A DNA stretch of 18,090 bases from an uncultured bacterium (GTDB taxonomy: Bacteria; Planctomycetota; Phycisphaerae; Phycisphaerales; SM1A02). This document shows, piece after piece, positions 6,504 to 14,590 of the stretch (positions within the stretch are counted from its first letter, which is position 1; every line of letters starts with the position of its first letter). The position numbers and the translations under genes are program-made. The notes under the pieces are model-generated. The model was not told the DNA's origin and did not search any database. It worked only from the letters and a program-made list of their open reading frames with translations. The stretch spans positions 1-18,090 of the forward strand of contig CAIPQY010000080.1 in NCBI GenBank assembly GCA_903867275.1, given 5' to 3'.

Positions 6504-7442
6504 ATGCCCCGACCAAGCACACAATCCGATCTGCACCTGTACATGAAGCAGATCAACGAGGTTGCCCTGCTCACCCCCGAGCAGGAGAAGGACCTGGGTT
6601 GGCGCATCATCAACGACGACGATCAGGGTGCCAAGGAGCACATGATCAAGGCGAACCTTCGACTGGTGATCGCGATCAGCAAGAACTACGCGCATCGCGG
6701 ACTTGCGCTGGCCGACCTGGTGGAGGAAGGCAACATCGGACTCATCCGCGCGGTGGAAGGTTTCGATCCCGCGCAGGGCGCCCGCTTCAGCACCTACGCA
6801 AGCTGGTGGATCAAGCAGGCGATCAAGCGCACGCTGATCAACGCGGTGCAGCCGATCCACATTCCCGCCTACATGGTGGAACTGATCGCGCGCTACAAGC
6901 AGATGCAGCGCAAGTTCGAGGAGGAGCACGGCCGCCAGCCGAGCCTGTCCGAGCTGAGCCACTCGATGGGCATCGCGCCGAAGAAGCTGGAGATCGTGAA
7001 GCGCGCCATGAAGGCGCGCAACGCGCCCACGCAGGCACCCACGAAGGACGACGGCGACACCGTGGACTTCAGCGACCTGTTCCAGGACAACCGCACGCAG
7101 GATCCCGAGTCCAAGGTGACCGACCGCGAGGATCTGGGCTACATCCTGAAGCTGCTGGACTCCATCGATCAGCGCGACGCGCGCGTGCTGCGCCTGCGTT
7201 TCGGCCTTGAAGGCCAGGAACCGCTCACCCTGAAGCAGATCGGCGAGACCGTGGGCCTGACCCGCGAGCGCGTGCGTCAGATCGCCGAGGAAGCGCTGAA
7301 GAAGCTGCAGGCGCGACTGATGGATGACAAGCCAAGCCAGTGGCTGCGCCCCGCGGGCGAGGCCGCACCCGTGGCTGCGCCAACCGCGAAGCGACGCGGG
7401 CGCCCGCCTGGAAGCGGACGCAAGCGTCCGACCACCGACTGA
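6504..7442 (+). CDS. Sigma-70 family RNA polymerase sigma factor
   Basis: A 312-residue sigma factor of the RpoD/SigA-RpoS type without region 1.1. Region 1.2 (LHLYMKQINEVALLTPEQE) is followed by region 2 with the -10 recognition and core-binding segments (ANLRLVIAISKNYAHRGL, FDPAQGARFSTYASWWIKQA). Region 3 starts at PIHIPAYMVELI, and region 4 has the -35 helix-turn-helix (LTLKQIGETVGLTRERVRQI). It could be the main vegetative sigma or a group 2 factor; with only this window the choice is open. Beyond region 4 there is an unusual basic tail, residues 296-312, with an AT-hook-like KRRGRPPGSGRKRP. ATG 6504 fits the family; an in-frame ATG at 6474 is possible. Neither has a clear ribosome-binding site. 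Confidence 0.93.
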   Translation: MPRPSTQSDLHLYMKQINEVALLTPEQEKDLGWRIINDDDQGAKEHMIKANLRLVIAISKNYAHRGLALADLVEEGNIGLIRAVEGFDPAQGARFSTYASWWIKQAIKRTLINAVQPIHIPAYMVELIARYKQMQRKFEEEHGRQPSLSELSHSMGIAPKKLEIVKRAMKARNAPTQAPTKDDGDTVDFSDLFQDNRTQDPESKVTDREDLGYILKLLDSIDQRDARVLRLRFGLEGQEPLTLKQIGETVGLTRERVRQIAEEALKKLQARLMDDKPSQWLRPAGEAAPVAAPTAKRRGRPPGSGRKRPTTD

Positions 7443-7464
7443 TCGCGCACCGACGCGAAGCGCC

Positions 7465-8595
7465 TCAGCGGACCGTCTTGATGAATGGCATGGGGGTGAT
7501 CGTGGCAGCCGTCTGCTCGCGACCAAGATCCACGCGCAGTTCGGGCTTGGCCTCGGCCACGCCACGCTCCACGATGGCCATCGCGATGGGGCGATCGAGC
7601 GTGGGGCTGAGGCAACCGCTGGTCACCTGCCCCACCACCTTGTCGCCCTGCAGCACGTTCATGCCCTGACGCGCGCTGCGACGACCATCGAGCAACAGCC
7701 CCACCAGCTTGCGCTTGGGGCCACCGGCGGCGGCGATCGCCTGCAACGCATCCTGGCCGATGAAGCGGCCTTCGCGCTCGTCACCGGTGCCCTTGTCCAG
7801 CTTCACGGCGAAATCGAGACCAGCCGTGAGCGGATCGATGTCCTCGTTGATCTCGTGGCCGTACAGCGGCATGCCCGCCTCCAGGCGCAGCGAGTCGCGC
7901 GCGCCCAGACCGCAGGGCTTCACCACGCCGTTGGCCTTGCCCATGTCCTTCAGGAACAGGCCCATGGCCATCTTGGCCATGCTGGCGCCCAGGATGATCT
8001 CAACGCCGTCCTCGCCGGTGTAGCCGGTGCGGCTGACGAGCAGCTTCACCACCAGCAGGCTCTTCTCGGTGAAGCGGTAGCGCTTCAGCGTGGGAATCTC
8101 CTTGCTGAAGTTGCCGATCAGCTCCATCGCCTTCGGGCCCTGGATGGCCACCATGGCGGTGCTCTCGGTGCGGTCCTCCATCTTGAAGGCCAGATCGCCA
8201 CGCACGCTCTCGAAGTGCTTCACCAGCTTCGCGCGGTTGCTGGCGTTGCACACCATCAGGTATTCGTCCTCCTCGAGGCAGTACACCAGCACGTCGTCGT
8301 GGCAACCGCCGCGCTCGTTGCACACCAGCGAGTAGCGGATCATGCCGCGCTGCATGCCCAGGATGCCGCGCGTGCACACCTGATCCAGGAAGCGACGCGC
8401 ATGGCGACCCGAGAAGTACAGGCGACCCATGTGGCTCACGTCGAAGAAGCCCGCACTCTGGCGGCACCAGCGATGCTCCTCCAGGATGCTGCCGTAGGTG
8501 AGCGGCATGTCCCAGCCGGCGAAGTCCGTCATGCGGGCGCCATGCTCGAGGTGCAGTCCGTGGAAGGCGGTGTGAAGCAGGGTTGCGGTGCTCAT
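7465..8595 (-). CDS. gcvT: Aminomethyltransferase GcvT (glycine cleavage T protein)
   Basis: A 376-residue tetrahydrofolate-dependent aminomethyltransferase. It releases ammonia from the aminomethyl group carried by lipoyl-GcvH and forms 5,10-methylene-THF. Family motifs are in order: FAGWDMPLTYGS (25-36), FDVSHMG (51-57), the NERGGCHDD loop with the folate-binding and catalytic aspartate at 100/101, RTGYTGEDGVEI, and ARDSLRLEAGMPLYGHE. GTGDEREGRFIGQDAL and VTSGCLSPTL follow in the C-terminal half. ATG 8595 has GGAG 5 bases upstream and overlaps the stop of lpxD copy 1 (ATGA), so translation is coupled. The other glycine cleavage genes (gcvH, gcvP, lpd) are not here. The gene converges on the sigma factor gene with a 22-base gap and no visible terminator. 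Confidence 0.95.
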   Translation of the reverse strand: MSTATLLHTAFHGLHLEHGARMTDFAGWDMPLTYGSILEEHRWCRQSAGFFDVSHMGRLYFSGRHARRFLDQVCTRGILGMQRGMIRYSLVCNERGGCHDDVLVYCLEEDEYLMVCNASNRAKLVKHFESVRGDLAFKMEDRTESTAMVAIQGPKAMELIGNFSKEIPTLKRYRFTEKSLLVVKLLVSRTGYTGEDGVEIILGASMAKMAMGLFLKDMGKANGVVKPCGLGARDSLRLEAGMPLYGHEINEDIDPLTAGLDFAVKLDKGTGDEREGRFIGQDALQAIAAAGGPKRKLVGLLLDGRRSARQGMNVLQGDKVVGQVTSGCLSPTLDRPIAMAIVERGVAEAKPELRVDLGREQTAATITPMPFIKTVR

Positions 8596-9671
8596 GGTTT
8601 CTCCGATGGGGTGTTCGAGGGATCCAGCTGCTTGCGCAGGCGTTCCACCTCGCGCTCGAGCTGCTTGAGTCGTCGTGCCATGCCGTACAGATCACGGCCG
8701 GCGAGCGCGTTGCGCTTGGCGGCATCCAGTTCGATGGCGGGAATGCCGCCCACGCGCGCGCCGTCGGGAAGGTCGGTCACGATGGCGGCCTTGCCGGATG
8801 CCTGCACGTTGTTGCCGATCTTCAGGTGACCCGTGACGCCGGCCTGACCGCCCAGCACCACATAGTCACCCATCTCCACGCTGCCGCTGACGCCGACCAG
8901 GCTGACCAGCAGGCAGTGCTTGCCGATGCGCGTGCCGTGGCCGATCGAGATGAGGTCGGCGAACTTGGTGCCCGCGCCGATGCGCGTCTCTTCCATGGCG
9001 GCGCGCTCGACCACGCAACCGGAGCCGATCTCCACGTCATCCTCGAGCACCACGATGCCGGCCTGCGGAATCTTCTCGTGGCGACCGGCGTGGGTGGCGT
9101 AGCCGAACCCGTCGCTGCCGATCACCGCGTGCGCGTGCAGCGTGACGCGCTTGCCCAGCACGCAACCGTCGTACACCGTGGCGCCGGGGAACAGCACGCA
9201 GCCTTCATCGAGCTGCGCACCCTCGCCCACATAGGCGCCGGGATACAGCACGCAACCGTCGCCGACGATGGCATTGCGCTCCACCACGGAGCCGGCGTGC
9301 AACTGCACACCCTTGCCCAGGCGCGCGGAGGCGTGCACGACGGCCTGTGGCGAGCGCTCCGGATGCGCGGCAGGCGCGTCGGCCGGTGCCGGGTGCACAC
9401 GGAAGCCGTGCAGCGCCACCATGGCCTGTCGGAAGGCGAAGTAGGGATCACGCGCCTCGAGCCGGGCCACACCGTCACGCACCGCGGCACCGGGCCCCAC
9501 GATGACCGCGCTCGCCTTGGTGGTGAGCAGGTGCTCGATGTACTTGGTGTTGGCGACGAAACTCACCTGACCCGCGCTTGCGCGGTCCACCGGCGCGCAT
9601 GTGCGCACCTGCACCGAACCGTCGCCGTGCAGCGTGGCGCCGATGCGCTGAGCCAGTTCGTCGAGCCGCAT
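8592..9671 (-). CDS. lpxD: UDP-3-O-acylglucosamine N-acyltransferase, copy 1
   Basis: A 359-residue LpxD. It transfers a 3-hydroxyacyl chain from ACP to the amino group of UDP-3-O-acyl-glucosamine in lipid A synthesis. The N-terminal uridine-binding domain is close to the classical one (SFVANTKYIEHLLTTKASAV). The left-handed beta-helix of hexapeptide repeats includes GSDGFGY and the KIPQAG stretch. The two histidines that match E. coli H239 and H276 are H245 and H282, the same 37 residues apart. The sequence around the first is unusual (SIGHG instead of QIAHN). A C-terminal charged coiled coil (about 325-350) is present. It is divergent from bamA and translationally coupled to gcvT, away from the main lpx operon, which has its own lpxD. 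Confidence 0.92.
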   Translation of the reverse strand: MRLDELAQRIGATLHGDGSVQVRTCAPVDRASAGQVSFVANTKYIEHLLTTKASAVIVGPGAAVRDGVARLEARDPYFAFRQAMVALHGFRVHPAPADAPAAHPERSPQAVVHASARLGKGVQLHAGSVVERNAIVGDGCVLYPGAYVGEGAQLDEGCVLFPGATVYDGCVLGKRVTLHAHAVIGSDGFGYATHAGRHEKIPQAGIVVLEDDVEIGSGCVVERAAMEETRIGAGTKFADLISIGHGTRIGKHCLLVSLVGVSGSVEMGDYVVLGGQAGVTGHLKIGNNVQASGKAAIVTDLPDGARVGGIPAIELDAAKRNALAGRDLYGMARRLKQLEREVERLRKQLDPSNTPSEKP

Positions 9672-9701
9672 GAAGCGCACAAGCCTAGCAGCCCCGATGC
9701 A

Positions 9702-9717
9702 TGGCGGCACGGTTGCA
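9702..9717 (+). promoter_or_regulatory. Sigma-54-like site upstream of bamA
   Basis: TGGCGGCACGGTTGCA has GG (9703-9704) and GC (9715-9716) with the required 10-base spacing, plus complete TGGC and TTGCA boxes. The ACG part of the -24 box is not matched. The predicted start near 9728 would leave a leader of about 60 bases before ATG 9788. It is weaker than the dnaK site, and a chance match is possible. Confidence 0.35.
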
Positions 9718-9787
9718 CCACGGCTATCCTCGCCGCGCTCGCATGTCCGGCTCCGCCCGCCCACCCCTCTGCTCGGGTCCGCGCCCG

Positions 9788-12220
9788 ATGGGCGCAGCCC
9801 TGACGCGCCTTGCGCGACTGGTCTGCGTCCTCGTTCTGCTGGTGGCAACATGGGCACGCGCCGATGGCGTGGAGGACGAGAGCCTGGTCGACCGCCCCAT
9901 CAGCAAGGTCACCCTGCTTGGCCTGAGCCGCATCGGCGAACAGGAAGTGAAGAACAACATGCGCGTGGCCGCGGGCGAGCCCTACGAACCGCGCGCGGTG
10001 CGCGAGGACGTGTCCAATCTGTACCGCCTCGGCCACTTCGCCACGGTCACCGCCGACGCCAAGCTGCTGCCCGATGGCACCGTGGAAGTGACCTACCTGC
10101 TGGTGGAACAGCTGATCGTGGAGGCCATCCAGACGGTCGGCAACAAGGCGCTGAGCGATCAGGAACTGCGCGCCGCGATTCCGCTGTACCCGGGTGGCCC
10201 GCGCGACGACTTCCTGCTGCAGCAGAGCGTGTTCAAGATCAAGGAGCTCTACAAGAGCAAGGGCCACTATCTGGTCGAGGTGACGGTGGACGAAAGCCGC
10301 CTGAAGGACGAGGGCATCCTGATCTTCCGCATCATCGAGGGCCCGCGCGTGCGCATCCGCGAGATCGAGTTCGTGGGCAACCGCGCCTTCCCGGCCAAGC
10401 AGCTGAGCGCGCAGATCAAGACCAAGCCATGGATCTTCCTGTTCCGCAAGGGCAACCTGGACGAGGAACTGCTGATCGACGACGTGGCCACGCTGGACGC
10501 CTACTACAAGGACCGCGGCTACGTGGACGTGCGCGTGGATCGGCGCGTGGAACTGAGCGCGGACCAGAAGGAGGCGAAGGTGATCTTCATGATCACCGAG
10601 GGACGCCAGTATCGGCTGCGCAGCGTGCGCATCGACGCTGCCGGCAGCGAGGGCACGCTGACCGTGTTCACCACCGAGCAGCTGCGCGGCCTGATGGCCC
10701 TGCGACCCGGCGATGCCTACACCAAGCCGCGCATCGAGCAGAGCACCAAGCTGATGCAGAGCGCGTACTTCACCATGGGCTACGTGGACGCCAAGGTGGA
10801 CGCCACCTACGTGCGCGCCGGCGAGGAGCCGGACGTGGACATGCTGATCACGATCAGCGAGGGGCAGCAGTTCCAGACGGGACTGGTGCGCATCCAGGGC
10901 AACTTCATCACGCGCGACAAGGTGATCCGTCGACTGGTGCGCTTCCAGCCCGGTCGCCCGATGGATGGCAACGAGATCGAGAACACCGAGAAGCGCCTGA
11001 AGGCCAGCGGCCTGTTCAACGAGGCGCGCGTGACCGCGCAGCCGCCCGACGCAGACGATCCGAACAAGCGCGACGTGCTGGTGGAGGTGAAGGAGAAGAA
11101 CACCGGCAGCCTGAACTTCGGCGTGGCGGTGGGCACGGACAACGGTTTCGGCGGCGAGATCTCGCTGAACCAGTACAACTTCGACATCGCCGATCCACCG
11201 GCGAGCTTCGGCGAATTCACCGGCGGACGCGCCTTCCGCGGCGCGGGCCAGACCTTCAACATCAGCATCCAGCCCGGTGTCGAGGTGAGCACCTACTCGA
11301 TCGCGGTGGGCGATCCGCACCTGCTGGAAAGCGACTGGTCGGGCAATGCGAGCGCGTTCTACCGCAACCGCATCTATCCCTACTGGAGCGAGAACCGCGT
11401 CAACGGCCAGCTGGGCATCGGTCGTCGCATCGGCGACTTCTGGACCTTCAACACGAACATGCGTCTGGATCAGGTGACGCTGACCGACTTCCAGACCGGC
11501 ACGCCCGTGGAGGTGTACAACCAGGCTGGACCGAGCACCTTCGCCGTGGCCAGCGCCAGCATCCAGCGCAACACGGTTGACAATCGCCAGCGCCCGGGCG
11601 CCGGCAGCCTGATCGACTTCAGCGCCAGCGAGTACATGGGCGACTACAGCTTCCCCACCGTGCGTGGCGCCTACACCACCTTCCTGACGCTGGACGAGGA
11701 CTTCCTGGGCCGCAAGACCACGCTGCGACTGAACAGCCAGGCGGGCTACCTGTTCAGCGACAACGCGCCGGTGTTCGAGCGCTACTACATGGGTGGCCGC
11801 AGCTTCCGCGGCTTCGCGTTCCGCGGCGTCAGCCCGCAGGCGGATGCGTTGCTGAACACAAGCCCCTGGCCGGCCGCGCCGATCGTGGCGCCCTACACGC
11901 AGTACGGCGATGCCGTGAGCGTGGTGCAGCCCACCTGGGAAGGCAACCCCGTGGGCGGCCAGTTCCTGTTCTTCGCGGGCGCGCAGGTGGAGGTGCCGGT
12001 GTTCAGCGACGCGGTCACCATGGTGTTCTTCACCGACTCGGGCACGGTGGATGACAGCGTGTCGCTGAACCAGTACCGCGTGAGCATCGGCAGCGGCCTG
12101 CGCCTGTACATCCCCATGATGGGCCCCGCTCCGATCGCGCTCGACTTCGCCTATCCGATCGTGAAGCAGGAATTCGACAGCACGCAGACCTTCTCGTTCA
12201 ACGCGGAACTGCCGTTCTGA
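9788..12220 (+). CDS. bamA: Outer-membrane assembly factor BamA
   Basis: An 810-residue Omp85 protein, the central insertase of the outer-membrane beta-barrel assembly machine. A signal peptide (hydrophobic core LVCVLVLLVATWARA) is followed by five POTRA domains, at about residues 37-106, 107-186, 187-271, 272-357 and 358-435. Each is recognisable by strands such as AIQTVGNKALS, EIEFVGNRAF and LVRIQGNF. A 16-strand barrel begins near 437. The family signature in loop 6 is RSFRGF (671-676), and the last residue is the phenylalanine of the C-terminal beta-signal (FSFNAELPF). ATG 9788 is chosen because it gives a compact signal peptide; in-frame ATGs at 9743 and 9701 would add a long non-signal-like head. 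It is the first gene of the envelope operon and divergent from lpxD copy 1, with a sigma-54-like site between them. Confidence 0.95.
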   Translation: MGAALTRLARLVCVLVLLVATWARADGVEDESLVDRPISKVTLLGLSRIGEQEVKNNMRVAAGEPYEPRAVREDVSNLYRLGHFATVTADAKLLPDGTVEVTYLLVEQLIVEAIQTVGNKALSDQELRAAIPLYPGGPRDDFLLQQSVFKIKELYKSKGHYLVEVTVDESRLKDEGILIFRIIEGPRVRIREIEFVGNRAFPAKQLSAQIKTKPWIFLFRKGNLDEELLIDDVATLDAYYKDRGYVDVRVDRRVELSADQKEAKVIFMITEGRQYRLRSVRIDAAGSEGTLTVFTTEQLRGLMALRPGDAYTKPRIEQSTKLMQSAYFTMGYVDAKVDATYVRAGEEPDVDMLITISEGQQFQTGLVRIQGNFITRDKVIRRLVRFQPGRPMDGNEIENTEKRLKASGLFNEARVTAQPPDADDPNKRDVLVEVKEKNTGSLNFGVAVGTDNGFGGEISLNQYNFDIADPPASFGEFTGGRAFRGAGQTFNISIQPGVEVSTYSIAVGDPHLLESDWSGNASAFYRNRIYPYWSENRVNGQLGIGRRIGDFWTFNTNMRLDQVTLTDFQTGTPVEVYNQAGPSTFAVASASIQRNTVDNRQRPGAGSLIDFSASEYMGDYSFPTVRGAYTTFLTLDEDFLGRKTTLRLNSQAGYLFSDNAPVFERYYMGGRSFRGFAFRGVSPQADALLNTSPWPAAPIVAPYTQYGDAVSVVQPTWEGNPVGGQFLFFAGAQVEVPVFSDAVTMVFFTDSGTVDDSVSLNQYRVSIGSGLRLYIPMMGPAPIALDFAYPIVKQEFDSTQTFSFNAELPF

Positions 12221-12280
12221 CGCCAACCACGGACGCGCGCCGGCTTCTACAATCCGCGGCTCAACCGGAGACCCCGACCC

Positions 12281-12940
12281 ATGCCGACGCGAACCCGCGC
12301 CATCCTTCTTGCCACCGCCGTCAGCACCGCCTTCGCCCTGGGCACCGTCGCCCTGGGTGTGGCCCGACCGCCCGCGCCCACGCAAGGCACGCGCATGGCC
12401 AGCATCAGCCTGGCCCGCGTGTTCGACAAGCTGCAGGAGCGTCAGGAATTCGAGGTGCAGGTGGATGCCATGCGCCGCCAGTTCCAGGAAGAGGCGCAGG
12501 CCCGCAAGAAGCGCCTCGAGAGCGGCCTGAAGGAAGTGGAGGCGATGCCCGACACGCCGGATCGCCAGTCGAAGGTGGAGCCGCTGATCCTGGACCAGCT
12601 GCAGCTCGAGCAGTGGGCCAACATGAAGGGCTCCGAACTGGATTACGAGAAGAGCCTGATGTGGCGCAGCATCTACCGCAACCTGCGCAGCGAGGCCGCC
12701 AAGCTGGCCGAGGCCGAGGGCTTCGACTACATCGTGATCGACGACGGCTCGGAGGATCTGCCCACCAGCCGCGAGATGAAGATGTCGCTCGAGGGACAGG
12801 TGCTGGACCAGTTCCAGCGCCGTCGCATGCTGTACGCCAATCCCGCCTACGACCTCACAGACAAGCTGATCGTGCGCATGAACAATGCACGCGCCGCCGG
12901 CGCGCCAGCTCCCGCCACCACCGCCCCCAACGCGAAGTGA
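12281..12940 (+). CDS. OmpH/Skp-family periplasmic chaperone, copy 1
   Basis: A 219-residue exported protein with a signal peptide (ILLATAVSTAFALGTVALGVA) and the OmpH/Skp layout. A first beta segment (MASISLARVFDKLQ) is followed by a long charged helical hairpin (about 55-140), then a second strand pair around GFDYIVIDDG and RRMLYANPAYDLTDKLI. Skp-type trimers hold unfolded outer-membrane proteins on their way to BamA, which fits the position directly after bamA. GGAG lies 10 bases before the ATG. The Ala/Pro-rich C-terminal tail is probably disordered. The OmpH assignment rests on layout and context more than on strict motifs. Confidence 0.82.
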   Translation: MPTRTRAILLATAVSTAFALGTVALGVARPPAPTQGTRMASISLARVFDKLQERQEFEVQVDAMRRQFQEEAQARKKRLESGLKEVEAMPDTPDRQSKVEPLILDQLQLEQWANMKGSELDYEKSLMWRSIYRNLRSEAAKLAEAEGFDYIVIDDGSEDLPTSREMKMSLEGQVLDQFQRRRMLYANPAYDLTDKLIVRMNNARAAGAPAPATTAPNAK

Positions 12941-12950
12941 ACCCCTGAAC

Positions 12951-13550
12951 ATGCGAAACCACACCATGCGACGCATCGCCCTCATCGCCGCCATCCCCTC
13001 GCTCCTGCTGCTGTGGGCCATGGTCGCCGCCCAGAAGCCCGCCGTGATCGGCTGCGTGGACCTGGAGCGCGTCTTCGCGGGCCTGGACCAGCACAAGGCC
13101 GGCGAAGCGCGACTGCAGGAACTGATGAAGGCCGAGGCCGCCAAGCGCGACGCCATCGGCGCCGAAACGCAGTCGCTGCAGGCTGAACTCGAGAACTTCA
13201 AGCCGGACACGCCGGGCTACGCCGAGACGGGCCGCAAGCTGACCGATGCCGCCGGCCGCCTGAAGGTGTTCGAGGAATTCCTGAAGCGCAAGGTCGAGTT
13301 CGAGCAGGCCATGCTGGTGCGAACCACCTACACCAACATCAAGGCATCGCTCGGCAGCATCTGCAAGGCGCAGGGCATCGACATCGTGTTCATGGACGAC
13401 GCAACGCCGCCCTTCGACAAGAGCGATCCACGCCCCATCACGCAGCAGATCAGCGGCCGTCGCATGCTGTGGTTCGATTCGTCGCTGGACATCACCGACA
13501 TGGTGATCAAGCAGATGAACACGGCGTTCGCCGCCGGGAAGAGCAAGTGA
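12951..13550 (+). CDS. OmpH/Skp-family periplasmic chaperone, copy 2
   Basis: A 199-residue exported protein, paralogous to the preceding one. A short N-terminal signal (RRIALIAAIPSLLLLWAMVAA) is followed by the OmpH opening strand AVIGCVDLERVFAGL and helical arms (about 45-120). The closing part is IDIVFMDDATP and RRMLWFDSSLDITDMVI. The shared RRML-(Y/W)...D(L/I)TD segment ties the two copies together; otherwise they have diverged widely. A role as periplasmic holdase for outer-membrane proteins is inferred from family and operon. ATG 12951 is used; ATG 12966 is also possible. The stop overlaps the next gene's GTG start (GTGA). Confidence 0.8.
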   Translation: MRNHTMRRIALIAAIPSLLLLWAMVAAQKPAVIGCVDLERVFAGLDQHKAGEARLQELMKAEAAKRDAIGAETQSLQAELENFKPDTPGYAETGRKLTDAAGRLKVFEEFLKRKVEFEQAMLVRTTYTNIKASLGSICKAQGIDIVFMDDATPPFDKSDPRPITQQISGRRMLWFDSSLDITDMVIKQMNTAFAAGKSK

Positions 13551-14590
13551 GCCGACCGCCGGCCACGGCCGCGGAACTGGCGACACTGGTCGGCGGAACG
13601 CTGGAAGGCTGCGCCACCGCGCCGGTGCGCGGCATGAACGGCATCGACCAGGCGGGGCCGGACGAGGCCACCTTCATCACCAGCGACCAGTACGCGTCGC
13701 GATGGGCCGCTTCGAAGGCGGGCGTGGCGGTGATCACGGACAAGCTGCCGCTGGAAGTGGGCCCCGACGCCACGCGCGCGCTGATCCGCGTGAAGAACGC
13801 GGACCTGGCGCTGGCCACCGCACTGGAAGCCTTCGCGCCCCCGCCCGAATGGCCCACCGAAGGCGTGCACGCGTCGGCGGTGATCGACCCATCCGCGAAG
13901 CTGGGCACGGGCGTGCGCATCGGGCCGATGGTGGTGGTCGGGCGCAACGCGCAGATCGGCGATGGCTGCGTGCTGCAACCGGGCGCGCAGGTGTGCGCCG
14001 ACACGGTGCTTGGCGCCGGCTGCGTGATCCACTCGAACGCCGTCATCCGCGAGCGCTGCCGTCTGGGCAACAAGGTCACCGTGAACGCGTGCGCCGTGAT
14101 CGGCAGCGAGGGCTTCGGCTACCGCCCTGCCGCCGATGGTCGCAGCCTGGTGCGCATTCCGCATCTTGGCAGCGTGCTGCTCGAAGATGGCGTGGAGATC
14201 GGCGCCAACGCGTGCGTGGACCGCGCCAAGTTCGGCGTGACGGTGATCGGCGCGCACAGCAAGATCGACAACCTGTGCCAGATCGCGCACAACTGCCAGA
14301 TCGGACGCATGAGCGTGATCGCGGGCCTGACCGGCCTGGCTGGCAGCGTGCAGATCGGCGATGGCGTGCAGATCGGCGGCCATACCGGCATCGCCGACCA
14401 CCGCCGCGTGGGCAGCGGCGCCCGTCTGGCCGCCAAGAGTGGCGTGATGGAGGACGTTCCGGCCGGCGCCACCTGGGGCGGATTCCCGGCGCAGGACATC
14501 CTGGCCGAATTGAGGGTGGTGGCCGCGATCCGTAAACTGCCCGAATGGTCACGGAAGCTCCGTCGACTGCTCTCCGAGAAGGCTCCGTGA
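13547..14590 (+). CDS. lpxD: UDP-3-O-acylglucosamine N-acyltransferase, copy 2
   Basis: A 347-residue LpxD in the classical operon position. The N-terminal uridine-binding domain is divergent (TFITSDQYASRWAASKAGVAV). The hexapeptide beta-helix starts around 105, with GSEGFGY and RIPHLGSVLLEDGVEIGA. The catalytic region NLCQIAHNCQIG is canonical, with H248 equivalent to E. coli H239. H285 lies 37 residues later, as for E. coli H276. The GTG at 13547 overlaps the upstream stop as GTGA and has GGGAAG 5 bases before it; an upstream in-frame ATG (13469) lies inside ompH2 and is rejected. It differs clearly from copy 1 (8592-9671), so the two may use different acyl chains or act under different conditions; that is inference. 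Confidence 0.93.
   Translation: MSRPPATAAELATLVGGTLEGCATAPVRGMNGIDQAGPDEATFITSDQYASRWAASKAGVAVITDKLPLEVGPDATRALIRVKNADLALATALEAFAPPPEWPTEGVHASAVIDPSAKLGTGVRIGPMVVVGRNAQIGDGCVLQPGAQVCADTVLGAGCVIHSNAVIRERCRLGNKVTVNACAVIGSEGFGYRPAADGRSLVRIPHLGSVLLEDGVEIGANACVDRAKFGVTVIGAHSKIDNLCQIAHNCQIGRMSVIAGLTGLAGSVQIGDGVQIGGHTGIADHRRVGSGARLAAKSGVMEDVPAGATWGGFPAQDILAELRVVAAIRKLPEWSRKLRRLLSEKAP

Noticed and set aside
7324..8829. Plus-strand open frame opposite gcvT
   Set aside because: Low-complexity His/Ala-rich translation with no motifs; GcvT on the other strand is unmistakable.
12248..12253. TACAAT as a -10 element for a separate ompH1 promoter
   Set aside because: The hexamer is good, but no -35-like sequence is found at 16-19 bases and the site lies inside an evident operon; it may still be a weak internal promoter.
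9563..13210. Very long open frame (about 1215 codons) on the minus strand opposite bamA and ompH
   Set aside because: It is antisense to genes with clear motifs, the product is a His/Ala/Val/Gln-rich composition artefact, and it arises from the codon bias of the plus-strand genes.
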